From GAS188 sp963713805 (GTDB lineage Bacteria > Pseudomonadota > Alphaproteobacteria > Rhizobiales > Beijerinckiaceae), in contig CAVQNF010000036.1 in assembly GCA_963713805.1 (NCBI GenBank), positions 62,001 through 126,000 on the forward strand: DNA of 64,000 nucleotides, written 5' to 3'. The position numbers were made by a program, and so were the translations under genes. A model generated the notes under the pieces. That model saw only the letters and a list, made by a program, of their open reading frames with translations, was not told where the DNA came from and made no database searches. The stretch's first letter is position 1. The number at the start of each line of letters is the position of its first letter. Positions 1 to 8,472 of the stretch are shown here, one piece after another.

Positions 1-555
1 CTCGGGATGCTTGGAATCGATCGTGATCGAGCGCTTGTTGTGGTTGAGCATGGTGAAATAGAGGCTGTCCGCGTTCGGCACGTCGCGAAGCTGGCCGCGC
101 GTGATGTCGCCGACGCCCGGCCGCTCGACCTTGATCACATCGGCGCCGAACCAGGCGAGAAGCTGCGTGCAGGTGGGGCCCGGATTGCACATGCGTGAAG
201 TCGAGGATGCGCACGCCGTCGAGCGCCTTGCCGGCGCCGCCCCAGGGCTTGCGCGACGGCGTGCGCGGAAGGCGTTCTTGGCGGACGCAGCATCGCTTCG
301 TCTCGCCGCTTGCGCGCCGATTGCCACGGCCTTGGCGTGGCGCGCTTTCTGGCGAACTTCTTCGACGAGCTTGGCCGCTTCCTTGACGACGATCTTGGGC
401 GCCGCCGCCTTGGCTTCGCGAGCCTTCTTGGCATTCGCCTTCTCCGCGCTCTGGCGGCCTTCTTCGGCGCAGCGCGTCTTCGGCCCGCAGCCTTCTCCAC
501 CGGCTTCTTGGTCACGCCTTCCTCGCCTCGCCGCCTTCCTCGCCTGCTTCGCCAT
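1..555 (-). CDS. frc: Formyl-CoA:oxalate CoA-transferase (CaiB/BaiF class III), 5' part
   Basis: Moves CoA between formyl-CoA and oxalate in cytosolic oxalate catabolism. The conserved part reads close to the Frc/YfdW N-terminus: GKALDGVRILDFTHV, then a QSGPTCTQLLAWFGADVIK-like stretch, then GVGDITRGQLRDVPN and YFTMLNHNKRSI. This belongs to the CoA-transferase III nucleotide-binding fold. The gene runs off the window at position 1, so the catalytic Asp region is not seen. The ATG at 555 follows a GGGAGAG ribosome site and lies 20 bp after the TPP-enzyme stop, so the two are co-transcribed. Oddities: about 100 Lys/Ala/Arg-rich residues precede the Frc domain, which other Frc proteins I know lack. 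The frame also breaks at least twice, once at a G run at 175-178 where one extra base explains the shift. Family call is strong; the exact substrate is inferred. Confidence 0.85.
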   Translation of the reverse strand, partial: MAKQARKAARRGRRDQEAGGEGCGPKTRCAEEGRQSAEKANAKKAREAKAAAPKIVVKEAAKLVEEVRQKARHAKAVAIGAQAARRSDAASAKNAFRARRRASPGAAPARRSTACASSTSRMCNPGPTCTQLLAWFGADVIKVERPGVGDITRGQLRDVPNADSLYFTMLNHNKRSITIDSKHPE

Positions 556-575
556 GGAAACGCTCTCCCGCTTCA

Positions 576-2377
576 TCACTTGTACATCGTCTGATTCTTG
601 GTGCCGGGCGCGTATTCATTCGGGTCGACCCAAATGTTGACCACGGCCGATTTGCCGGTTTTCGCGACCCGCTCGCGCGCCTCGCGCAAGGCGCGGCGCG
701 ATCTTCGCGGCCTCGCGCACCTCGACGCCCCACCCTCCCCACATCTGCGGGAAGACGCGAGAAATTCATGTCGCCGAGCTTGTTGCCGATGTTGCCGCGC
801 TGCGCGCCGTATTTGGCGAGCTGGCCGTAGCGGATCTGATTCATCGCCGAGTTGTTGCCGATGACGGCGATGTAGGGCGCGCCGAAACGATCGGCGGTCT
901 CCATGTCGAAGGCGGTCATGCCGAAGGAGCCGTCCCCGTAATAGCAAAGGACCTCCTTCTTCGGATGGGCGAGCTTCGCCGCGATCGCGAAGCCGGTGCC
1001 GACGCCGAGCGAGCCGAGCGCGCCCGGGTCCATCCAGTTGCCGGGCGCCGCGCGGCCGCACCGCCTGCGCCGAGATCGTCACCACATCGCCGCCGTCGCC
1101 GATATAGATCGTGTCGTCGGTGAGGAATTCGTTGATCTCGTAGGCGACGCGGTAGGGATGGATCGGCGACTGGTCCGAGGTGAACATCGCCATCAGCTTT
1201 TGCGTCGCTGCCTCCTCGGCTTGCGTGAGCTCCTTCATCCATTGCCGCCGCTTCTCGCGCTTGTCGTTCTTCAGACGGCCGGAAGCGGCCTGCAGCACCG
1301 CGGCGAGCACGGCGCCGGGATCGCCGACGATGCCGAGCGACACGTCGCGGTTCTTGCCGACGGTGCTGTAGTCCATGTCGATCTGCACGAGCGTCGGCAC
1401 GTTGATGCGCTTGCCGTAGCCCATGCGGAAATCGAACGGCGTGCCGACGATGACGACGACGTCGGCCTTGCCGAAGGCGAGCGAGCGCGTGCGGTCGAAA
1501 TGATGCGGATCGCCGGGCGGCAGGAGGCCGCGGCTCGCCGCCGTTGAAATAGCCGGGAATGTCGAGGCCGCGCAAAAGCGCGATCGCCTCCTCGTGGCCG
1601 CGCGCCGCGAACACCTGCTGGCCGAAGAGGATCGCGGGCCGCTCCGCATTCACCAGGATGTCGGCGAGCCTCTCGATGTCGCGCGGATCGCCGATCGATT
1701 TCGTCGAGGCGCGATAATGGCCGGGCTTCGGCAGCACGGCCTTCGTGACATCGATCTCGCGATCGAGCACGTCGCGCGGGATTTCGAGATAGGACGGCCC
1801 ATAGGCGCCGGCGAAGCATTCGCGCGCCGCCATCGAGATCATGTCCGCGACGCGCTCGGTCGACATCACGGTCGAAGCGAATTTGGTGATCGGCTTCATC
1901 ATGTCGACATGCGGGAGATCCTGGAGGCCGCCCATCTTCCACTGGTTGAGCGCGCTCTGGCCGCCGATATGCAGCACCGGGCTTTCCGAGCGGAAGCGCG
2001 GTGGCGATGCCGGTCACCGCATTGGTGCAGCCGGGACCCGCCGTCGTCACCACGCAGCCGAGCTTGCCGGTCTGGCGCGCATAGCCGTCCGCCGCATGCG
2101 CCGCCGTCTGCTCGTGGCGAACATCGACGATGCGGATGCCTTCGTCGAGGCAGCCGTCGTAGATGTCGATGATATGGCCGCCGCAAAGCGTGAAGATGGT
2201 GTCGACGCCTTCGGCCTTGAGCGCCTTGGCGACGAGGTGGCCGCCCGAGATGACGTTGGCGTCGCGGCTCTTCTCCTTCAGCGTGTCCTCGGCCGTGGTG
2301 CGGGCCGCGGCCGCCGGCTTCCCTTCAGCATGTGCCTTCGTCTTCGTGCAGCGCTCGTCGACATGTTCGCTTTCCAT
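576..2377 (-). CDS. Thiamine-pyrophosphate enzyme (acetolactate synthase / oxalyl-CoA decarboxylase / 2-hydroxyacyl-CoA lyase group)
   Basis: ThDP-dependent C-C lyase or decarboxylase. The N-terminal Pyr domain has RHEQTAAHAADGYAR with the catalytic Glu and GPGCTNAVTGIATA. The middle domain has PAILFGQQVF and VGTPFDFRMGYG. The C-terminal PP domain has YYGDGSFGMTAFDMETA (GDG...N metal motif, continued by NNSAMNQIRYGQ). The protein is close to the family's 550-600 residues plus about 45 charged, Ala/Lys-rich N-terminal residues. The frame shifts at about 1000, 1530 and 1990 without loss of conserved blocks, so this looks like one gene with indel errors. The start at 2377 follows AGGAAGGGAG. Pairing with frc suggests that oxalyl-CoA is decarboxylated to formyl-CoA. 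The sequence is not especially close to classical Oxc, so a 2-hydroxyacyl-CoA lyase that also yields formyl-CoA is a real alternative. Confidence 0.8.
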
Positions 2378-2469
2378 CTCCCTTCCTGATTTCGCCGGAC
2401 GCTCGCGATGCGCGAATGCGCCCCATCGGCAACGGCATGCTCGCGCGCAGTCTTTCGCGCCTGCGCCCT

Positions 2470-3215
2470 TCATCCGACCTTGCGGCGTCTTCCCTCTCCG
2501 GCGCCTGGCTGCAGACCGTCGAGGAATTCGCCGTGCTGCTCCACATGCCGGGCAAGGCCGAGCGTATGCTCGCGCACCAGGCGTTCGGCGAGGTCGGGGT
2601 CGCGCTTTCCAGCGCCGCGATGATGTTCATGTGGTCGACGATCGAGCGTCGCGCCCGGTTGTCCTGGCGCATGGTCACGGCGCGGACCGCCCGCATATGG
2701 ATGAACAGGGTATCGGTGAGCTCGCTCATCAGGCCGCAGCCGCCCATGCGGATGATGGCCTTGTGAAACGCCATGTTGGCCTGCGAATACTCGCCGATCT
2801 GGTCCGGCGGGATCCTCCTCGAACTTGGCGAAGAGCTCGCGCAGCGTCCCGCAGCTCGCTCTTCGCTCGCCCGCTCGGCGGCAAAGCGCGCCGCGAGGCT
2901 CTCGATCGCCGCCCACACCGTGATCATCTCGATCACTTCGCGCTTCGTCTTGCGCACCACATAGATGCCGCGCCGCGGGATGGCGCGCACGAAGCCCTCC
3001 TGCTCGAGCACGCTCAGCGCTTCGCGGATCGGGGTGCGGCTCACGCCGAGGTCTTGCGACAATTGCCGCTCGTCGAGGCGGATTTCGCCGGGGCGGCCGT
3101 AGATGTCCATCTCGGTGATGGCGCGCTTGATGGCGTCGCAGGCGAGCCGGCGCAAGCCGACGCTCACATGAAGCGGCTCGACCTTGAGGCGCGGAAACGC
3201 GGCGGCTTCGCTCAT
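2470..3215 (-). CDS. GntR-family regulator with FCD effector domain
   Basis: DNA-binding regulator likely controlling the adjacent TPP-enzyme/frc genes. An N-terminal winged helix-turn-helix spans roughly residues 25-90 (DERQLSQDLGVSRTPIREAL, then EQEGFV and RRGIYV). A helical FCD domain follows with AFHKAI and DHMNIIAALE, whose Asp/His residues usually hold a metal and an organic-acid effector. The start at 3215 is chosen because the winged-helix domain follows directly; an upstream in-frame ATG at 3281 would run through the promoter. Two frame breaks near 2600 and 2810 split the FCD domain, but the reading resumes in both cases to the stop at 2470. FCD regulators usually respond to carboxylic acids, which fits an oxalate or hydroxy-acid pathway. 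The effector itself is unknown. Confidence 0.85.
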
Positions 3216-3261
3216 GGGTGGGTCTCGAAAACGAAAGATGCCTTCGGCGGACGGGCGAGTG

Positions 3262-3281
3262 TTCTGTATATGGTATGCCAC
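3262..3281. promoter_or_regulatory. Possible GntR/FCD operator
   Basis: TGTATATGGTATGCCA is an imperfect palindrome rich in TNGTNNNACNA-like half sites, lying about 50 bp upstream of the regulator start. FCD regulators often bind near-palindromes of this kind and repress themselves. This is a motif match by eye only. Confidence 0.3.
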
Positions 3282-3541
3282 GGACGCGTTCAGTCAAGCG
3301 ATTGCGCGCCGGCGCTCGCCCCACGCGTCGTGCACATCCTCGGGCTTGCTCCGAGGATCAGTTCCGGTCACCCACGCCTTTTCTGACATGTCCAAGGAAG
3401 GAAGGTCTGGGTGCCCGCACCAAGTGTGGGCAAGACGCGTGGGGCGAGCGCCAGCGCATCATTGCCGGGGCGGGACCATCCCCCATTCGTCATGCGCGGG
3501 CGTCGGCCCACGCATCGCGGCACCGCAATACGCGAACCCCC
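3282..3541. other. Intergenic gap between regulator and EthD gene
   Basis: About 260 bases between the regulator promoter and the stop of the EthD gene. No open reading frame, tRNA or convincing terminator was recognised here. Part of the regulator's promoter probably lies at the low end. Confidence 0.4.
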
Positions 3542-3844
3542 TCAGCGCGTCGCGAAATGCATCATCGTCACCCCGCCCGAAGCGTAATTCGGCACGTCGC
3601 CGGCGACCGCCTTGCCCTCCTTCGATTGCAACGCGGCCATCAGCGCGGCCTCGCTTTCGAACTCGGCTTCGAAGACGCAGAAATACGGAGGCTTGCCGGG
3701 GCCGAGCGGCTTCACATCAAAAGCGTAACGGCTCGCCTTCAAGCCGGGCAGCTTGTCCGCGAGCGGCACATGCGTCTCGACGTAGTATTTGCGGAAATGA
3801 GCCTGATCCTTCGGCTCGTTGTAGAGAACGAGAAGCTTGTGCAT
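3542..3844 (-). CDS. EthD-domain protein, 100 aa
   Basis: A small dimeric alpha/beta-barrel protein of the EthD family, named after a protein needed for ETBE degradation in Rhodococcus. The start MHKLLVLYNEP, the KYYVETHVPLADKLPGL core and the closing YASGGVTMMHFATR cover the whole domain with no extension. Proteins of this fold can act as small monooxygenases, cyclases or accessory proteins; no catalytic metal site is visible. It sits 156 bp after the dipeptidase-like gene on the same strand and is probably the last gene of the preceding operon. A role beside the methyltransferase/dehydrogenase cluster is inferred from position only. Confidence 0.8.
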   Translation of the reverse strand: MHKLLVLYNEPKDQAHFRKYYVETHVPLADKLPGLKASRYAFDVKPLGPGKPPYFCVFEAEFESEAALMAALQSKEGKAVAGDVPNYASGGVTMMHFATR

Positions 3845-3999
3845 TCATTCCTCCAGATTGCGTAAGATCGGCTCGGCGCTGGCCCCTGCCCGCATCCTAT
3901 CGCCATTCGCATCGAGGTCGAATCGAAGGAGCCTCACCGGTGTTCCCGCACCGAAACCGCGGAGCGGCGCCACGGCGATCCCTTCCGCTCGCCGGCGCG

Positions 4000-4966
4000 C
4001 TATCCGAAGACCTCGCCATAGACGCGCAGCCAATTGCCGGCCGTGATCTTGTGGCGCTCGTCGGGGCTGAAGCCGAGCTTCTCCAGCCCCGCATCCACCT
4101 TGCCGAGGTCCGAGGGACGGGTCAGCCAAAGAGGGTCCGCGACCGGACCTGAACTCGCGGCGGAGCCCGCGCCGTAATTGACGCTGCGCGACCAGCGTCC
4201 CATGCGCATCCAATCGAGATAGGCGCGATTGCCCTTGTGGATGAGGTCGGTGCCGATGCCGACGTGATCGATGCCCGCGATGTCCACGGTTCGCGCGACC
4301 ATCTCGCACCAGCTCTCGAGGCTGTCGCAGGCCGCGACCGGCGTGATGTTGCGATAGGTGACGCAGCCGATGATGCCGCCCTTCTCGCGGAGCGCCTTCA
4401 AGATCGCATCGCTCTTGTTGCGGCGATGGGGGAAGAGCGAGGCCGCGTTCGCATGCGTGACGGCGACGGGTTTTTGCGACCATTCGATCGTGTCGAGCGT
4501 CGTCTTCTCGCCCACATGCGAGAGATCGACGAGCATGCCGACGCGATTCATCTCGCGCACCACCTCGCGGCCGAAGCGCGAAAGCCCGCCGTCGACCTCC
4601 TCGTAGCAACTGCCGCCCAATTCGTTCTGGTTGTTGTAGGTGAGCTGCATGACCCTGATCCCGAGCTCGGCGAAGAGCTCGACATAGCGGATGCGGTCCT
4701 CGAGGCAGTTGCTGTTCTGGAAACCGGGAAGGATGGCGACGCGCTTCGTCTCATGAGCCTTGAGGATATCGGCGGTCGAACGGGCGAGAAGGATGAGGTC
4801 GGAGTAGTTCGCGCGCGAGGTCGCGCCAATGCCCGATGGCATCGAGCGATTCGAGCGTTCCCTCCCAAAAGCCGAGCGTCGGCGTGACGCAAGTGAAGCC
4901 GCCGCGCCGCAATTCCTCGAAGACCTCGCGATCGTAGAAGCCGCATTGCAGGCCGTCGATGAGCAT
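4000..4966 (-). CDS. Membrane dipeptidase homologue (peptidase M19), atypical metal site
   Basis: TIM-barrel hydrolase of the renal dipeptidase family. Seen in order: MLIDGLQCGFYDREVF, NNQNELGGSCYE, GLSRFGREVVREMNR, MLVDLSH, VTHANAASL, RNKSDAILKALREKGG and DHVGIGTDL. The N-terminal HxD that binds one zinc in classical M19 enzymes (DGHND) is replaced here by DGLQC, so activity on dipeptides is doubtful. I recall other bacterial M19 members beginning with a similar DGLQ, so this is probably a subfamily trait and not decay. The start at 4966 has a clear GAAGGAG site. One frame break lies near 4815. It lies 79 bp downstream of the DUF3726 gene and is likely part of that operon. No signal peptide was seen. 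Confidence 0.8.
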
Positions 4967-5044
4967 TCGCGTTCTCCTTCGTGCCGCTCGGGACCGATGG
5001 CCGCGCAAGGCGCCGCAGGCGAGCCCGCATGGATAGGGAGCGCC

Positions 5045-5678
5045 TCAATCGTTGTCGATCTCGCCCGCACCTGCCCCGCTCGCGCGGGACTTCGCGCTCG
5101 CCGGCACATAGGTCATGGCTTCATAGCCTTGCAGCTTTGCCCAGAGGTGCTTCCTCGACGCTTGCCCCGCCGATCCGAACATCGGGCGGGCGATGGTCCG
5201 GTCGAGCACCCTCCAATGGGGTGAGCTCGACCTTCTCGGCCTCGCTCGCCGCGAGCTGGCAAGGCGTTGCCGGATCGGCCGCGACCTTCGAGGCATCGAG
5301 CCGCAGCCGCAACCCGCCCCAGGCGACCTCGACCGCCGCGCTTCGGCGCGCCGCGAAAGGCAAGAGGAGGAGCGGCGAAATCAGGCGCTCGACGATCACG
5401 GGGCCTGTGCCCGCGAGATCGCAGAGATAGGCTCCGGTGCGGACCGGACACAGAAAGGCGTCGCGGATGAGGGGTCTCACGACCATGCCGTCGAGCCAAG
5501 GAGCGGTGCGCCAGGCGCGCGACGAAAGCAGGGTGACGAAAGGCGCCTCGAAGGGAAGGCCGCGGCGGGCGAGGAACCGGGCCGCCTGCCCTGCCTCCTC
5601 CGCGAGCCCCCATTCCATGCCCGCGCCGCGAGCCGCCTTGAGGATGGTCGTCTCGATCTCGTTGAGCGAGACGATCAT
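5045..5678 (-). CDS. DUF3726 family protein
   Basis: Cytosolic protein of unknown function. The N-terminus IVSLNEIETTILKAARGAGM followed by GLAEEAGQAARFLARRGLP is the signature of DUF3726, and the C-terminus MTYVPASAKSRASGAGAG ending in DND also matches the family as I recall it. The two halves lie in different frames, broken near 5225, so the true end is 5045 and the earlier stops at 5113/5121 are artefacts. The ATG at 5678 follows GGAGA and overlaps the stop of the upstream unknown gene as ATGA, which implies translational coupling. Length is about 210 residues. It probably acts with the 562-residue protein encoded just before it; the reaction is unknown. Confidence 0.75.
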
Positions 5679-7363
5679 TCTCCATAGATCCATCGATCGG
5701 CACGGCCGGCTTCGAGCTCGTCGGGAAACGGCGCGCCCTGGAACAGGGTGATGCGAAGCCATCTGTCCGAGCGCGGGTCGAAGCGCGTGGCGCCGAAGAA
5801 GGCGAGCTTGCAGCGCAAAGATGTCGATCGGCCGCAATGCGCGCCTCGATGAGATTGTCGCGAATTTCCGAATAGGGATGGCGCGTGGCGATCTGGACGC
5901 GCCGCACGACGTGGCGATGCTCCGGACGGGCCAGCAGAAATTCCGCGACGCTCGCCGGCTTTTCCTCCGCTCGAGCGCGGCCGCGAGCGCGGCAACGTCG
6001 CGCGCGACCGCCAAGGGCTGCTCGCGCTCCATCCCCGGTTCCTCGAAGCGCTCGCCGAGCCGCGGCTCGAGCTTCTCCTCGGACACATACCAGAAGCGAG
6101 CTCGCGATCGCTGCTTCGAGAAATCGAGCCCGAGCGCCCAGCCGTAATCGCGCTCGACAAGGCGCCTCAGCTCGCTCGCAGCTCATCGCTTCCATCGATG
6201 CGGAACGACCGCCTTCTCGTCGATCGCCATGGCGTCGGCGAGATCGTCGACGAGGTCCGCATGCGGCTCGATCACGAGCGTCACGGCATATTCCTGGCCT
6301 TCGAGCGCAAGGCTTTCCTGCGCGAAGCGATAGATCGCATCCCATGGCCGGGGCGCCGCGAAGACGCGTTCCGTCGCGAAGCCGTCGAGCTCGACGAGAT
6401 CCTCGCCGAGCTCGCGGATGCGCCGGTTCTGAGTCGCGTCCTCGGTCTTCCAGGCATCGACGAGGACGGTGCGAGCTTGCGAGCGCGGCACGAAAGATCG
6501 CGACGGAATCTCGATCCGCCTGCCGCAGCTCGCGCACGCGCGCGAGCGCCGTCTCGCGCGCCGCGATCCAACGGTCGAGCAAGGCCGGATGCTTCACGAG
6601 AAAGGGCGCCATGCCGAGCCCCGTCGCATTGCCGATGCCGAAGCGGCGGCGCAAGGCCGGGTCGAGCTTCCCGGCGCGGGCGCCGCCTCGCAGCTTCGCC
6701 ATATGCTCGACGAGATCGAGAGTGAACAGGCGGATGAGGTAGACGGTGAGCATCTCGGCGCGGAAGGGACCGGACAATTCCGGACGCTCCCCGATCCGGT
6801 CGCGGTCGGCGATGCCGAATTTGCCGTTGCCGTAGACCGCGGTGGTGCGCATCAGATAGCCGACCGCCTCGACCGAGGCCGCGTCGGGCTGGCTCCCCGC
6901 GGCGAGCGCGGCGAGCACGTGATCGAAGAGGCGCACGCTGCGGTTGGCGCGAGCGAGCACGAGCTCGGTCGCAAGATAGCGCCCGGCCTCCTGTCTCGGC
7001 ACGTTCCCTTCGAGGCGCGCGATCTCCTCCTGGTCGGGCACACCGTCGAAGAGCACGAAGGTCGCGTCCCATGCTTCCGCGATCACGCGATCCGTGCGCT
7101 TCTCGGGCGCGAGCTCGTGACCGAAGGCGACGAGGCTGTAGGTTCTGCCCTCGGCCTCGACCGTGTAGATCGCCGTGCCGACACCGCGCGCGTCGAGATC
7201 GAAGCGATGCGCTGGCGATCCGCCAATGCTTGCTTTGCATGCGCCGCAACAAGGCCCGAAGGAAGCTCAGCCTCGTCTGATGTGCGCTGCCGAGCCGATC
7301 GAGCCGCATCACCACATCCGGAGGGCGCGGCGAAACTTCGTCTCGCAGAGCCGAAGCCGTCAT
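5675..7363 (-). CDS. Conserved protein of unknown function, ~560 aa, coupled to DUF3726 and SABATH-like genes
   Basis: I do not recognise this family. Reconstructing across at least four frame breaks gives a protein starting MTASALRDEVSPRPPDVVMR and ending in DRWIYGE. Readable blocks include LVAFGHELAPEKRTDRVIAE, WDATFVLFDGVPDQEEIARL, a VYGNGKFGIADRDRI block, FGIGNATGLGMAPFL and a C-terminal ATRHPYSEIRDNLIEAR. It is soluble by composition, with no membrane segment or signal peptide. The conserved GNGKFG and GIGNATGLGM loops suggest a ligand-binding fold, but no known catalytic motif is evident. Both ends overlap neighbours by ATGA: the methyltransferase stop (7360) and the DUF3726 start (5678). 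That argues for a stoichiometric partner in the same pathway. Confidence 0.7.
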
Positions 7364-8472
7364 GCGGAGACCTTGCGGCAGACGAGATGGACATGGATAT
7401 AGTCCATGCCATGCCCCTTCGGCGCCGCCGCGACCGCATCGCGATAGCGCGCGAAGAACTCGTCGAGAATGCGCATCCGCTCCGGCGCAGGCCGCGTGCC
7501 GGAGAGCCCCGCCGCGAAGGTCGGTTCGCTCCAGGAGCGCAAGAGTCGGGATGTAGTCGTTCGCGAATTTCTCGGCGCTGCCCATGCTCGGCGAAGGCCT
7601 TGGCGTAAGGGCAGACGAGATGCCGCGATTCGACATGCTCGAGGCGAAGGCCTGCGCGATAGGCCGCGCTCGCGGGATCTTTCAAAGGAGCGAGGAATTC
7701 CTCGATCGTGCGATAGACCTGCGGAAAATTGGTGTTCGCGTATTCGGCCTCGGTGATCAGGCCTTCCGTCGCGAGCTCTCGCCAAAGCCGGTTGAACATG
7801 TCGAACATGCTCACCCCGCCGGTATGGCCGAGATAGCGTCCCTTTTCGTCGATGCCGAAATTGAGCAAGACGAGGCGTCCGCCCGCGACGAGCTCGCGGG
7901 CGCGCAACGCGAGAAGCTTTTCCCATTCGGCGCGTCCCACCGCTTCGTAGGCGCGGCGCTTCGCCGCCATGCGCTCCGACCATATGCACATGGTCGGAGA
8001 TGTTGCACGGCACCTTGGAGATGTAATGCGAGGCGGTCGCCGAGAAGGCGAGGTTGACGGATTTCTCGGGGAAGATTTTCTGATGGAAGGAGGTGCCCGA
8101 AGCCAGAGGATAGATCTCGTCGAGCTCCGCATCGTAGCTCTTGATGTCCGTCTGGTTGTGGATGGTGCGGAAGAGCTGGCTGAAATCATTGCGGGGCAGA
8201 TCGGTGTAGACGATCTCGATCGGCCGGCTCGGCAGCTTCCGGCGCAAATGGCCGAGCACCTCGCGCCACATCTCCATCGAGGTGCCCCCATCGGCGCAGC
8301 CCATATCGGCGACGCGCAATCTCTTGCCGTCGTCGGCGAGCTCCATCCGTTCGACGGCGCCGATGATCAAGGGAATGGCGAGATTGATGACGTCGCGCGC
8401 GCCGGTCGTCGCCTTCGAATAATAGCCGGCGCCCTTCATCGCCATGAAGCCGGCGGTGTCGCTCTTGCTCAT
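7360..8472 (-). CDS. SABATH-like SAM-dependent carboxyl methyltransferase
   Basis: Predicted to transfer methyl from S-adenosylmethionine to a carboxylate, making a methyl ester. It resembles the plant SABATH family (Methyltransf_7): the N-terminal MKGAGYYSKATTGARDVIN aligns with the substrate/SAM entry segment, VADMGCADGGTSMEMWREV is the SAM-binding motif I, TDLPRNDFSQLFRTI is the conserved post-motif region, and SATASHYISKVP plus LVLLNFGIDEKG follow. The C-terminus GHGMDYIHVHLVCRK is intact. Length is about 370 residues, as in the family. Frame breaks occur near 7570 and 7970. The ATG overlaps the stop of the upstream dehydrogenase (ATGA at 8469-8472) and its own stop overlaps the next start. 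SABATH enzymes are best known from plants; bacterial ones are scattered and mostly uncharacterised, so the acid substrate is unknown. Confidence 0.75.
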   Translation of the reverse strand: MSKSDTAGFMAMKGAGYYSKATTGARDVINLAIPLIIGAVERMELADDGKRLRVADMGCADGGTSMEMWREVLGHLRRKLPSRPIEIVYTDLPRNDFSQLFRTIHNQTDIKSYDAELDEIYPLASGTSFHQKIFPEKSVNLAFSATASHYISKVPCNISDHVHMVGAHGGEAPRLRSGGTRRMGKASRVARPRARRGRTPRLAQFRHRRKGTLSRPYRRGEHVRHVQPALARARDGRPDHRGRIREHQFSAGLSHDRGIPRSFERSRERGLSRRPSPRACRIAASRLPLRQGLRRAWAAPRNSRTTTSRLLRSWSEPTFAAGLSGTRPAPERMRILDEFFARYRDAVAAAPKGHGMDYIHVHLVCRKVSA

